DNA of 64,000 nt. It comes from WLMZ01 sp037139095. Its GTDB lineage: Bacteria > Actinomycetota > Acidimicrobiia > Acidimicrobiales > Ilumatobacteraceae. Position 1 is the first letter of the stretch, and every line of letters begins with the position of its first letter. The stretch is taken from the NCBI GenBank assembly GCA_037139095.1, contig JBAXHD010000005.1:43004-107003 (forward strand), in the 5' to 3' direction. The translations under genes were made by a program, and so were the position numbers. The notes under the pieces are model-generated. The model saw only the letters and a list, made by a program, of their open reading frames with translations, made no database searches and had not been told where the DNA came from. Shown here one piece after another: positions 42,592 through 52,733 of the stretch.

Positions 42592-43236
42592 TCACGATTT
42601 CCAACCGTTGAAGTAGGTGACCTCTTCGGCGGGCCGACGGATGCCTGGCTTGAACGTGTCGCCGGTGTAATAGGCCACTGGTGTAAGGGCTACCTGCGTC
42701 ACCGTGTCGGGAATGCCGAGCAGGCTGCGGGCTTCGGCCTCGAAGTCGAGATGCAAGGTGGTCCATGCCGTGCCGAGCCCGCGGCTGCGCGCTGCCAACA
42801 TGAAGCTCCACACGGCTGGCAGCACGCTGCCATAAAAACCGGCGACCGAACCCTGTGGGCCTTCGGGTACTCCGAGGCTGCACGGAATCACCAATGCCGG
42901 GGCCTGGTGCAACACGGTGGCGAGATAGTCGGAGCTATCCATGATGGCATTGACGTCCGAGCGCCCGGTTCGCTGCACAGCGACTTTTTGCATCGCGATG
43001 TAGGGCTCATAGGCGCGGCGGTAGAGATCGCCGAGACCCATCTTGAGATCGGGATCGTCGACCACGATCCATCGCCAACGCTGAAGGTTGCTGCCTGCCG
43101 GCGCTTGGCACGCGATGCGGATGCAATCGGTGATGAGCTCGCGCGGCACCGGACGATTGAGGTCGAGTCGCTTGCGCACGGCACGCGTAGTTGTGAGCAA
43201 GCGATCGGTTTGGTTCAGGTCGAACGATTCGGTCAT
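42592..43236 (-). CDS. Nitroreductase-family flavoprotein
   Basis: 214 residues of the FMN nitroreductase fold: TTRAVRKRLDLNRPVP at the N-terminus (RxxRxF-like FMN-phosphate motif variant), CQAPAGSNLQRWRWIVV, a middle helix AVWSFMLAARSRGLGTAWTT, and LGIPDTVTQVALTPVAYYTG. Acts on quinones, nitroaromatics or other activated substrates with NAD(P)H. A TACTGT box lies 8 bases before the ATG. Divergent from the mutase gene. Confidence 0.88.
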   Translation of the reverse strand: MTESFDLNQTDRLLTTTRAVRKRLDLNRPVPRELITDCIRIACQAPAGSNLQRWRWIVVDDPDLKMGLGDLYRRAYEPYIAMQKVAVQRTGRSDVNAIMDSSDYLATVLHQAPALVIPCSLGVPEGPQGSVAGFYGSVLPAVWSFMLAARSRGLGTAWTTLHLDFEAEARSLLGIPDTVTQVALTPVAYYTGDTFKPGIRRPAEEVTYFNGWKS

Positions 43237-43281
43237 ATCCGCCTACAGTACGGCCATTACTCGCGTCGGGTAGATGTGGAG

Positions 43282-44922
<1,641 letters not shown>

Positions 44923-44944
44923 CCTCAGCGACACAGGAGTAGTC

Positions 44945-45982
44945 ATGAACAATCCCGACGAAATGCCGGCACGTCTAGCGGCCTTTCTTGCCGAGCAAGA
45001 ACCGCAATGGCGCGACATCGAGGTCGTGGCATACGAGGTCATGACTGGTGGCTACAGCCGCCTGCTGGGCAAGGCGCATGTGCGTCATGCCGAAGGTGAA
45101 GAGGTGCTGGTGTTGCGTGGCGATCCGCCGCCCGGCCGTGCGCTTGTAGACACCGATCGCGCTCAAGAGTTCGAGGTCATTTCCGCCGTCTCTGATCACG
45201 GCGTGCGCACGCCGCGCACGCGCTACTTCGACGACTCGGGACAACATCTCGGCACCCGTGCACTTGTTATCGAGTACACAACATCTGACTCGTTCCTCCC
45301 CTATGCCACTTCTGGCGGTTCGCTCGAGGGACTCAACATCAAGTTGGCCGATGCCTTAGCCAGCTATCACCGCTTGCCGGTGTCGTCGCTACCCGCTCGC
45401 CTCGAGCGGCCCGCCGACTGGAACACCTACATCGGCCATCGCATCGACGAATGGCGACGCACGGCAGATGCTCACGTCGAAGACCTGCCGATCCTGCGCT
45501 ACGTAGCGGCGTGGCTCGATGCGCACCGCCCACCCGAAGTTCCGCTCACGTTGATTCACGGAGACCTGCAGAGCGCAAACCTGATGCTGGCCGCAGATGG
45601 CCACTTCGAGATTCTCGACTGGGAACTTGCCTCGATCGGCGATCCCCGCGAAGACATCGGTTACTTCAAAGCAGTCGCTCAGATTGCTCCGCCCGACTTG
45701 CTCGACGATGCAGGTGTGATGGGATTCTGCGAGCGTTACCGCGAACTCACGGGACTGAATGAGGCACAGGTCAATCCGGTCACCGTGGCCTACTTCTTGA
45801 TCCTCGGTGTCGTGGGCACCGTGCGTCGTTTGCTCGAGGGTGGCGCGGCCTACAGCCGAGACGAGAACACCTTGTTGGCGTCGCTATTCAATCTGAACTC
45901 GGTGGTATTCGGCTCCGGAGTGTGGATCGATGCCAGCAAACAACTCGAACCAATTCTTGCTGCCATGAAAGGTCAGATGTGA
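44945..45982 (+). CDS. Phosphotransferase (APH/ACAD10-like kinase fold)
   Basis: 345 residues with the aminoglycoside-phosphotransferase/choline-kinase fold: catalytic loop LIHGDLQSANLMLA and metal motif ILDWELASIGDP. The family members that accompany acyl-CoA enzymes resemble the N-terminal kinase-like domain of ACAD10 and probably phosphorylate hydroxy-acyl compounds, rather than antibiotics. Follows the mutase by 22 bases with CAGGAG before its ATG, so it is in the mutase operon. Confidence 0.85.
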   Translation: MNNPDEMPARLAAFLAEQEPQWRDIEVVAYEVMTGGYSRLLGKAHVRHAEGEEVLVLRGDPPPGRALVDTDRAQEFEVISAVSDHGVRTPRTRYFDDSGQHLGTRALVIEYTTSDSFLPYATSGGSLEGLNIKLADALASYHRLPVSSLPARLERPADWNTYIGHRIDEWRRTADAHVEDLPILRYVAAWLDAHRPPEVPLTLIHGDLQSANLMLAADGHFEILDWELASIGDPREDIGYFKAVAQIAPPDLLDDAGVMGFCERYRELTGLNEAQVNPVTVAYFLILGVVGTVRRLLEGGAAYSRDENTLLASLFNLNSVVFGSGVWIDASKQLEPILAAMKGQM

Positions 45983-45983
45983 C

Positions 45984-46394
45984 ATGTTGAGCAAACCAAC
46001 TAGCGACCAAATGATCATCGGACTTGCTCGCGATCTGCGCGAGCAAGTGCTTCCTCATCTCACCGATGCACCGGCTGTCGTTGCGATGGGCATGATCGAT
46101 CAGATCCTGCGCAACTTGTCGGTGCGTGTGGCCAATGAGATCCAGTGGATGCACGAAGAAGTTGTTGCCATCGCTGCCGCGGCAGGGCGCGACCCAGGTT
46201 CACCACAGTCGTTGCAATTGCAACATGTTGTCGAGTGGTACGGCAACGTCAGTCGTTGGCTCAGTGAGGGCGTGGAAAGCGCGTATGCCAGCGGCGATCA
46301 GGCCGAGATCAACAAGTGGCGCGAGCTCATCGAAGCCCGCAGCGCTCACGAACAAGCGATCATGGGCAGCCTCGATCTTGTGGGGCGCGGTTAG
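45984..46394 (+). CDS. Helical protein of unknown function in the mutase operon
   Basis: 136 residues, predominantly alpha-helical, no cysteines, no membrane segment (DQMIIGLARDLREQVLP, AMGMIDQILRNLSVRVANE). I recall similar small proteins directly after APH-like kinases in actinobacteria but know no function; the domain may be DUF6285 or similar (unsure). One base separates it from the kinase stop, so it is very probably co-translated. Confidence 0.65.
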   Translation: MLSKPTSDQMIIGLARDLREQVLPHLTDAPAVVAMGMIDQILRNLSVRVANEIQWMHEEVVAIAAAAGRDPGSPQSLQLQHVVEWYGNVSRWLSEGVESAYASGDQAEINKWRELIEARSAHEQAIMGSLDLVGRG

Positions 46395-46439
46395 ATCACT
46401 CAGTCGTGGGTGATGCGCACTCGGTAGGGTGCTTCGGCC

Positions 46440-47348
46440 ATGGCCAAATCAACACCTCTCGTCTCCACGGCCGAGGGCAGCAACCAAGACGCGTTCCGTG
46501 GAGCCGATTGGATGCTGCTGGGTATCGCCGGTGGTGTGTGGGGCGCATCGTTCTTCTTCATCGCCGAAGCGCTCGACTCGTTTCAGCCGATGCTCATTAC
46601 GTGGCTGCGCGTGGCTCTTGGGTTCGCAACTTTGTCGTGCGTGCCTCGAGCGCACTCACCAATCGATCGTCACGACTGGCCGAAAGTGGCACTCATCGCG
46701 TTGGTATGGATGGCGTTCCCGCTGAGCATGTTCCCGCTTGCCGAGCAGCATGTGTCGAGCAGCGTGGCCGGCATGCTCAACGGCGGCACACCCATCTTTG
46801 CGGCCATCGTGGCGACGGTGTTGCTCCGGCGGCCACCGGGCAAGCGTCAGCGTCTCGGACTCATCGTGGGCAGCCTCGGCATTGCCCTCATCGGTTGGCC
46901 CTCATTGCGTCAAGGGTCGAGTTCGGCGATTGGCGTTGGTCTCATCTTGCTGGCCTTGTGCTCGTACGGCCTTGCAATCAACATCGTGGTTCCGATGCAG
47001 CAAAAGTACGGCGCGCTGCCGGTGTTGTGGCGGGCGGCAGGCATTGCTGCGCTGATGCTTGCCCCATTCGGAATGGCCGCTGTGCCAGCGTCGTCGTTTT
47101 CGTGGCACTCATTGTTTGCCAACGTTGCCCTTGGCGTACTCGGCTCGGCGGTCGCTTTTGTGGCTGCAGGCACCTTGGCTGGTCGGGTCGGATCGACCCG
47201 TGCGGCCATGACTACCTACGTGATTCCGGTGGTCGCGTTGTTCCTTGGTGCCGCTGTTCGCAGTGAGGCCATTGCTTTGCTGAGCGTGCTCGGATGTGCC
47301 ACGGTGTTGTTCGGCGCATTTCTAGCGAGCCGGTCTGAGCGCAATTAG
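46440..47348 (+). CDS. EamA/DMT-family transporter
   Basis: 302 residues with about ten membrane helices: DWMLLGIAGGVWGASFFFIAEA (first part LLGIAGGVWGASFFFIAEA), VWMAFPLSMFPLAEQHVSSS, AGMLNGGTPIFAAIVA and a second EamA repeat from LVLLALCSYGLAI-like (LILLALCSYGLAINIVV). Possible exporter of a metabolite. TAGGGT lies 9 bases before ATG, so it may have its own promoter. Confidence 0.85.
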   Translation: MAKSTPLVSTAEGSNQDAFRGADWMLLGIAGGVWGASFFFIAEALDSFQPMLITWLRVALGFATLSCVPRAHSPIDRHDWPKVALIALVWMAFPLSMFPLAEQHVSSSVAGMLNGGTPIFAAIVATVLLRRPPGKRQRLGLIVGSLGIALIGWPSLRQGSSSAIGVGLILLALCSYGLAINIVVPMQQKYGALPVLWRAAGIAALMLAPFGMAAVPASSFSWHSLFANVALGVLGSAVAFVAAGTLAGRVGSTRAAMTTYVIPVVALFLGAAVRSEAIALLSVLGCATVLFGAFLASRSERN

Positions 47349-47397
47349 TTCGCGCCATGCCGCGGTGGCGGGCGTCACATCGGCTAGAACCGGTGTA

Positions 47398-47410
47398 CTA
47401 CCGTCGGTAG
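47398..47410. promoter_or_regulatory. Possible operator CTACC-GTC-GGTAG upstream of the ABC transporter operon
   Basis: 5-bp inverted repeat with 3-base spacer, 71 bases before the binding-protein ATG, in the only sizeable gap before the operon. A TAGAAC -10-like box lies at 47385-47390, so a bound regulator would block transcription. The binding factor is unknown. Confidence 0.4.
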
Positions 47411-47481
47411 GTGACAGCGTTCGGCCAGAAATTGTCGATCCTGTGAAGTGAACGATTCTTTCTTTCAACAAGGGGATAACC

Positions 47482-48870
47482 ATGAGAAAACGCAGTTACA
47501 CAATTGCCGCCTCTCTGATCGTGCTCAGCTTTGGCGCTGCTGCATGTTCAGAGACCAAGACGGCCACTCCTGCAGGCACTGCAGGCACCGAGACGTCCAC
47601 GCCTGTGGCCAACACGTCCGGCGGCGATACAACCACAACTGCGTCTGGCGCAGCCGACGAGCTCAACAAGTGGGCGCTTACGTACACCGGCGGCACCGCT
47701 GGGGCAGCCACTGGCGACAGCGTAAAGGTTGGCTACGCCAACGACGAAGACTTCTTCCCTGAGAACACCATCGGCATCAACGCCGCTCGTGACTATCTCA
47801 ACGCCGAACTTGGCGGAGCTGGCGGAAAGCCAATCGAGATCGTTTCGTGCAAGGTCTCGAACGCCGAAGACGGTGCCAAGTGCGGCACCCAGTTCGCCAA
47901 CGACGCAAGCATTGCCGTCGTGATCACCGGCACCATCTTGAACGGAAATAAGGAGTTGTACGACACGCTGAACGGTAAGAAGCCGGTCATTGTTGGTAAC
48001 GGCGTTACCTCAGACGACTTCCTCACCCCTGCCGGTCAGGCATTCACCGCAGGCTCGCCTGGCGTCGTTGCCGGTCTTGCTGGTTACATCGCCACTGGTC
48101 TCACCCCCACGCCCAAGAGCGTTGCGATCTTGGCCCAGAACAACCCAGCGGGTCAGGCAGCGGTTCCGTTGCTCATCGCCCCCGCGTTGAAGAAGGCCGG
48201 CATTGCCTACACGCCTGTGTTTGTCGAAGACTCGGCTTCAGCGGCCGACGTGAAGGCCGCGCTCACCGCAGTTGGTGCCGACAAGGCCGATGTCGTGATG
48301 ACCATCATCACCATTCAGCAGTGCATCAACGTGTACGACGCGCTCAAGCAGTTGGCGATCACACCAACCGTGATTACCACGGGGTTGTGCTTTGGTACTC
48401 CAATGACTGATCGCCTCAAGCAGGATGGCGAGACTGGTCCGGTGCCCGATGGTTGGTCCTTCGGTGGTTACGGCTACAGCTACTTCCAGCCCGACCTTGA
48501 CAGCGGTATGAAGACCTACATTGCCAAGGTGCAGCAGTACGGCAAGCCGGCGCCAAATGCGACCACGCTTGAGTACACCGGCTTTGCTGGCCCAGAGTTT
48601 TCAAACCTGATGACCTTCGCCAAGTTCGTGAACGCGGCCAAGGGCGCAACCGACTTTGCAACCATCGATGGTGCCATTCGCAGCTTCACTGGTCCAATGA
48701 TGTTGCAGGTGGGTCCGCTCAACTGTGGCAAGCAGGTCATCTTGGGCGTTCCATTCCCATCTGTTTGCGGTGCCCAAATGGGTATTCAGCAGTTCAAGGG
48801 TGGCAAGTGGATCAGCATTGCTGACGGCCTCAATGGCAAGCCGATTGATGCCACTGCAGTGAAGTCGTAG
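47482..48870 (+). CDS. Branched-chain amino-acid-type ABC substrate-binding lipoprotein
   Basis: 462 residues: signal peptide, lipobox with AAACSETK, Thr/Ala-rich linker to about residue 60, then a Leu/Ile/Val-binding-type (Peripla_BP_6) domain (VKVGYANDEDFFPENTIGIN, IEIVSCKVSNAEDGAKCGTQF). AAGGGG precedes the ATG. Such proteins bind amino acids, amides, urea or aromatic acids; the ligand is not readable. First gene of a four-gene transporter operon; a strong hairpin follows. Confidence 0.9.
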   Translation: MRKRSYTIAASLIVLSFGAAACSETKTATPAGTAGTETSTPVANTSGGDTTTTASGAADELNKWALTYTGGTAGAATGDSVKVGYANDEDFFPENTIGINAARDYLNAELGGAGGKPIEIVSCKVSNAEDGAKCGTQFANDASIAVVITGTILNGNKELYDTLNGKKPVIVGNGVTSDDFLTPAGQAFTAGSPGVVAGLAGYIATGLTPTPKSVAILAQNNPAGQAAVPLLIAPALKKAGIAYTPVFVEDSASAADVKAALTAVGADKADVVMTIITIQQCINVYDALKQLAITPTVITTGLCFGTPMTDRLKQDGETGPVPDGWSFGGYGYSYFQPDLDSGMKTYIAKVQQYGKPAPNATTLEYTGFAGPEFSNLMTFAKFVNAAKGATDFATIDGAIRSFTGPMMLQVGPLNCGKQVILGVPFPSVCGAQMGIQQFKGGKWISIADGLNGKPIDATAVKS

Positions 48871-48892
48871 TTCATTCGGATGTGAAGTAATC

Positions 48893-48926
48893 AAGGTGGT
48901 GCGCCGCGTGAGCGGCGCACCACCTT
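48893..48926 (+). terminator. Strong intra-operon hairpin between binding-protein and permease genes
   Basis: Perfect 15-bp inverted repeat AAGGTGGTGCGCCGC / GCGGCGCACCACCTT with a GTGA loop, ending in TTTT. It is placed after the binding-protein stop and 34 bases before the permease start, so it probably terminates most transcripts and gives excess binding protein, with read-through for the membrane components. Confidence 0.8.
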
Positions 48927-48959
48927 TTGCAATACAACGATCAACGGGGGTGAGGGCCG

Positions 48960-51194
48960 ATGAAGGGTCTCGTAACAAAGTATTTTCAGTGGTTCATTGG
49001 GCTCAGCGCGTTGGGCATGGTGGTTTGGGCACTGCTCGACACCAACACCAGAAACCAATTCCTCACCGGTCCAGGCTTGGCCAGCGGTGCGCTCATTGCC
49101 GCAATTTCGTTGGGCTTGGTTGTTACCTATCGCGGTTCGGGCGTGGTCAACTTCGCCAACAGCGCGATCGCGATGTACGTGGCGTACGTGTATGCAGTGT
49201 TGCGCCGCGATGGCGACCTGTTTCTACCGCCGTTGCCAAACCCCTTCGCGTTGATCGAGGGAGTTGTTCACAAGCTCGACTCCACCTCAACCCTCAAACT
49301 TCCACACTGGCCCACCCGAATCTCGTTTGGGCCCGCCATGCAGTTCTGGCCTGCGCTGCTGATCTCGCTGTTGTTCGCCGTATTGCTCGGCTTGGCGCTG
49401 CACTTCTTGATATTCCGGCCGTTGCGCTCGGCGCCGCCGCTGGCCAAGGTGGTTGCGTCCATCGGTCTGTTCTTGTATCTGCAGGCGGTCATTGTTCGCC
49501 GCTTTTCTATTCAGCCATTCGCTGTCGAGTCGATGCCGTTCTTCAGCGGCTCGAAGCCCCTCAAGCTGCCGCTGGGCATCAGCATGAACTCCGACGAATT
49601 GGCCATCGCGATCTTGGTGTTGGTGCTCACCGGCGTGCTGTACGCCGTGTTCCAGCTCACACGTTTCGGATTGGCAACACGGGCCGCATCCGAGAATGAA
49701 AAGGGTGCTGTCGTGCTCGGCTTCTCGCCCGAGTTCTTGGCCGGCACCAACTGGGTGATCTCCACGGCTATCACCGGCCTGCTCGGTATCTTTGCCGCCA
49801 CCGTGTTGCGCACGGTCGACCCGTCGGTGCTGCCGGCGCTCATCATCCCAGCGCTTACTGCGGCGCTCGTGGGTAGCTTCACATCGTTTGGATGGACCAC
49901 GTTTGCGGCCATGGTGCTGGGCATGCAGTACGGCCTCGTGAAGTACCTCGAGGCACAACATCATTGGTTTCCCAAGTCGGGCGGAAGCGCCTTCCCGGGT
50001 ATGGAGCGGGTGCTGCCACTCGTGGTCATTGTGTTGGTGCTCTTCCTCCGTGGCAAGAGCCTGCCTACTCGCGGTGCCATTAGTGCCGGACGATTACCGT
50101 TCTCGCCCACGCCACCCAGGTGGGCCACTCGTTACGCCGGCCCCGCCCTCGCTCTGGTGGCGGTGGCGTGTGGTCTGTTCGCTTTTGGCCCTACCTACCG
50201 ACTCGCTCTGGCCAACTCGCTCATCGGCATCATCATTTGCTTGTCGATCGTGGTGATCACTGGTTATGTGGGCCAGATTTCGTTGGCACAGATGGCCTTT
50301 GCGGGTATCTCGGCCTACCTCGTTGCAAAGATGACCACCGAGCACAACGTGCCGTTCCCTATCCCCATCTTCATTGGTGCCATTGTGGCGATGTTCGTTG
50401 GTGTGCTCGTGGCCTTGCCAGCGCTGCGTGTGCGCGGTGTCAACCTCGCCATTGTCACCCTTGCTTTTGCTGTGGCAGTAGACCGTGCGATCTTTGGTAA
50501 CCAAACGATCAACGGCGGCTTTAAGGGCGCGCCGGTGAAGGTGCCTGCACTGATCGCACAACCGCGAGCAGTGCAGTACAAGATTCTGGGATTCATCGCG
50601 GGCGACGGTAAACAGCCCAACCCGATGACTGCAATGTTCTGCCTCGTCGTTGTGGTTCTGCTGTGTTACGCCGTTGCCAACCTTCGCCGATCAGCAACCG
50701 GACGTCGACTGCTGGCTACTCGCTCGAACGAGCGTGCCGCAGCCGCTGCCGGTGTCAACGTGTCGGGCATGAAGATCCTCGCCTTTGCAACGTCGGCGTT
50801 TATTGCTGGCATCGGTGGTGCCGTATCGGCGTATCGCTTCGGCGGTGTTACGCCCGACAAGTTCAACTACGTTCAATCGCTGACCTTCTTCGCGTTTGCC
50901 TACCTCGGCGGCATCACCAGCGTGGCCGGATCTATTAGCGGCGGACTCTTGGTGGCCGGTGGTCTGGTGTTTACCTTTGCCAGCGAAACACTGGGCGTAC
51001 CCAGTGAGTTCACCCTCATTCTCGGTGGCCTTGGTTTGATCATCGCCTCGGTTCGAAACCCCGAAGGCATCGCTGGCGCGGCCCGTCAGATGGGTCAAGC
51101 GGTGCAACACAAGTTCGCACGACAACGACCGAGCAGCGATACTTCTGACGACTCGCCCGCGACTACTGCAACTGAGAAAGCTGGTGCCCACTGA
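48960..51194 (+). CDS. Fused LivH-LivM branched-chain-type ABC permease
   Basis: 744 residues combining two permeases. The LivH-like half (1 to about 350) has GSGVVNFANSAIAMYVAYVY and FGLATRAASENEKGAVVLG; the LivM-like half starts near 370 (WATRYAGPALALVAV) with GYVGQISLAQMAFAGISAYL and RLLATRSNERAAAAAGVN. About 18 membrane helices in all. Fusions of this type occur in actinobacteria and fix a 1:1 ratio of the two halves. ATG overlap (TGATG) with the next gene. Confidence 0.92.
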   Translation: MKGLVTKYFQWFIGLSALGMVVWALLDTNTRNQFLTGPGLASGALIAAISLGLVVTYRGSGVVNFANSAIAMYVAYVYAVLRRDGDLFLPPLPNPFALIEGVVHKLDSTSTLKLPHWPTRISFGPAMQFWPALLISLLFAVLLGLALHFLIFRPLRSAPPLAKVVASIGLFLYLQAVIVRRFSIQPFAVESMPFFSGSKPLKLPLGISMNSDELAIAILVLVLTGVLYAVFQLTRFGLATRAASENEKGAVVLGFSPEFLAGTNWVISTAITGLLGIFAATVLRTVDPSVLPALIIPALTAALVGSFTSFGWTTFAAMVLGMQYGLVKYLEAQHHWFPKSGGSAFPGMERVLPLVVIVLVLFLRGKSLPTRGAISAGRLPFSPTPPRWATRYAGPALALVAVACGLFAFGPTYRLALANSLIGIIICLSIVVITGYVGQISLAQMAFAGISAYLVAKMTTEHNVPFPIPIFIGAIVAMFVGVLVALPALRVRGVNLAIVTLAFAVAVDRAIFGNQTINGGFKGAPVKVPALIAQPRAVQYKILGFIAGDGKQPNPMTAMFCLVVVVLLCYAVANLRRSATGRRLLATRSNERAAAAAGVNVSGMKILAFATSAFIAGIGGAVSAYRFGGVTPDKFNYVQSLTFFAFAYLGGITSVAGSISGGLLVAGGLVFTFASETLGVPSEFTLILGGLGLIIASVRNPEGIAGAARQMGQAVQHKFARQRPSSDTSDDSPATTATEKAGAH

Positions 51195-51955
51195 TGACGA
51201 CCTTGCTGCAGACAACCAGCATGTCGGTCACGTTCGGCGGCCTCAAGGCCGTCAATGAAGTCGACTTCGCCGTGCAAAAGGGGCAACTCGTCGGCCTCAT
51301 TGGTCCCAACGGCGCCGGCAAGACCACCTTCATTGATGGCATCACCGGCTTCGTTCCTACCACCGGGCGCATCGAGTTCGCAGGCCGCGACATTGGCTCG
51401 CTGCCGCCACATCGTCGTGCCAAGTTGGGCTTAGGACGCACGTGGCAATCGCTTGAATTGTTCGACGACCTCACCGTTCGCGAGAACCTACAAGTGGCCG
51501 CCGAGAAGCAGTCAGTTGGCAGCTTCTTCGCCGACCTCGTGATGCCTCGTCGCTCACGCGACAACTCGTCTACCGATTGGGCGCTCGACGTGCTGGGCAT
51601 CTCAGATCTTGCATCGAAGATGCCCAACGAGATCAGCCAGGGTCAACGCAAACTTGTCAGCGCAGCACGGGCACTTGCGGCTCGTCCCGACCTTGTGTGC
51701 ATGGACGAACCCGCCGCCGGACTCGACAGCGCCGAGTCTTTGGTGCTGGGCGAGCGGCTGCGCGACATCATCAGCGCCGGGTCAACGATCTTCTTGGTCG
51801 ACCACGACATGGGTCTCGTGCTCAATGTGTGCGACTACATCTACGTCATTGAGTTCGGCATCAAGATAGCCGAGGGCACTCCAAGCGAAGTCCAAAAGAA
51901 CCCCCGCGTGATCGAGGCATATCTTGGTCACTCGGCCGAAGAGGAGACGCACTGA
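51194..51955 (+). CDS. LivG-type ABC transporter ATP-binding protein
   Basis: 253 residues: Walker A GPNGAGKTTFID, Q-loop region TWQSLELFDDLTVREN, signature EISQGQRKLVSAARALA (variant of LSGGQ with SQGQR), Walker B LVCMDEPAAGLD and switch VDHDMGLV. The LivG family has this layout. Coupled to LivF by one-base overlap (TGATG). Confidence 0.92.
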   Translation: MTTLLQTTSMSVTFGGLKAVNEVDFAVQKGQLVGLIGPNGAGKTTFIDGITGFVPTTGRIEFAGRDIGSLPPHRRAKLGLGRTWQSLELFDDLTVRENLQVAAEKQSVGSFFADLVMPRRSRDNSSTDWALDVLGISDLASKMPNEISQGQRKLVSAARALAARPDLVCMDEPAAGLDSAESLVLGERLRDIISAGSTIFLVDHDMGLVLNVCDYIYVIEFGIKIAEGTPSEVQKNPRVIEAYLGHSAEEETH

Positions 51956-52671
51956 TGGCTCTGCTCGAAATCGATGACCTCTCTACTGGCTACAACGGTG
52001 TTCCGGTAGTTCGTAATCTGAACCTCACGGTCAATGAGGGAGAGATTGTTGCCCTGCTCGGACCCAACGGTGCGGGCAAGACCACCACACTGTTAACTAC
52101 GTCGGCGCTCAACCCGATTCTGTCGGGTGACATTCGCGTGCTTGGCAAATCGGTGAAGGGCCGCCGCGCCCACCTGATCGCTCGCGAGGGCTTGGCTCAT
52201 GTTCCCGAAGATCGCAGTCTCTTCTTTCAGCTCACCGTGCGCGAGAACCTCAAGTTGGGTGCAGCAAAGGGGTCGGCCAACCTCGATCAGGCGCTTGGCT
52301 ATTTCCCTGCGCTCGACAAGCTGATGGATCGCAAGGCCGGCTTGCTGTCGGGTGGCGAACAGCAGATGCTGGCCATGGGCCGCGCGCTTGCTACGAGTCC
52401 CAAGTTGCTGATGGTCGACGAGATGAGCCTTGGTCTCGCACCCATCATTGTCGAGCGGCTGCTGCCCGTGTTGCGCCGCATCGCCGATGAAACCGGCGCA
52501 GGTATTTTGCTGGTCGAGCAGCACGTGCATTTAGCTCTTGAGGTAGCCGATCGGGCCTATGTCTTGAACCACGGCACGCTCGAAATCGAGGGCGATGCCA
52601 AGCACTTGGCGGCCAACCGCCATCTCATCGAGAGCAGCTATCTCGGTGGCGGCGAACTCACCGCCGAATGA
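51955..52671 (+). CDS. LivF-type ABC transporter ATP-binding protein
   Basis: 238 residues: Walker A GPNGAGKTTTLL, signature LLSGGEQQMLAMGRALA, Walker B LLMVDEMSLGLAP and switch LLVEQHVHLALEVADRAYVL are standard for LivF. With LivG it forms the ATPase pair of the transporter. The last gene of the operon; the glucose-6-phosphate isomerase gene begins 63 bases later with its own promoter. Confidence 0.92.
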   Translation: MALLEIDDLSTGYNGVPVVRNLNLTVNEGEIVALLGPNGAGKTTTLLTTSALNPILSGDIRVLGKSVKGRRAHLIAREGLAHVPEDRSLFFQLTVRENLKLGAAKGSANLDQALGYFPALDKLMDRKAGLLSGGEQQMLAMGRALATSPKLLMVDEMSLGLAPIIVERLLPVLRRIADETGAGILLVEQHVHLALEVADRAYVLNHGTLEIEGDAKHLAANRHLIESSYLGGGELTAE

Positions 52672-52720
52672 TCACCCGCACGTGCAGCTGATGAAAGACT
52701 CCGCGCCGGTAGCGCAGCAC

Positions 52721-52726
52721 TAACGT
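52721..52726 (+). promoter_or_regulatory. Leaderless -10 box (TAACGT) of the pgi gene
   Basis: TAACGT followed by 7 bases and GTG 52734. Confidence 0.55.
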
Positions 52727-52733
52727 CGACACC

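Noticed and set aside
47349..47481. tRNA or small RNA gene
   Set aside because: No cloverleaf-like stem set or conserved T-loop; only a short operator-like palindrome is visible.
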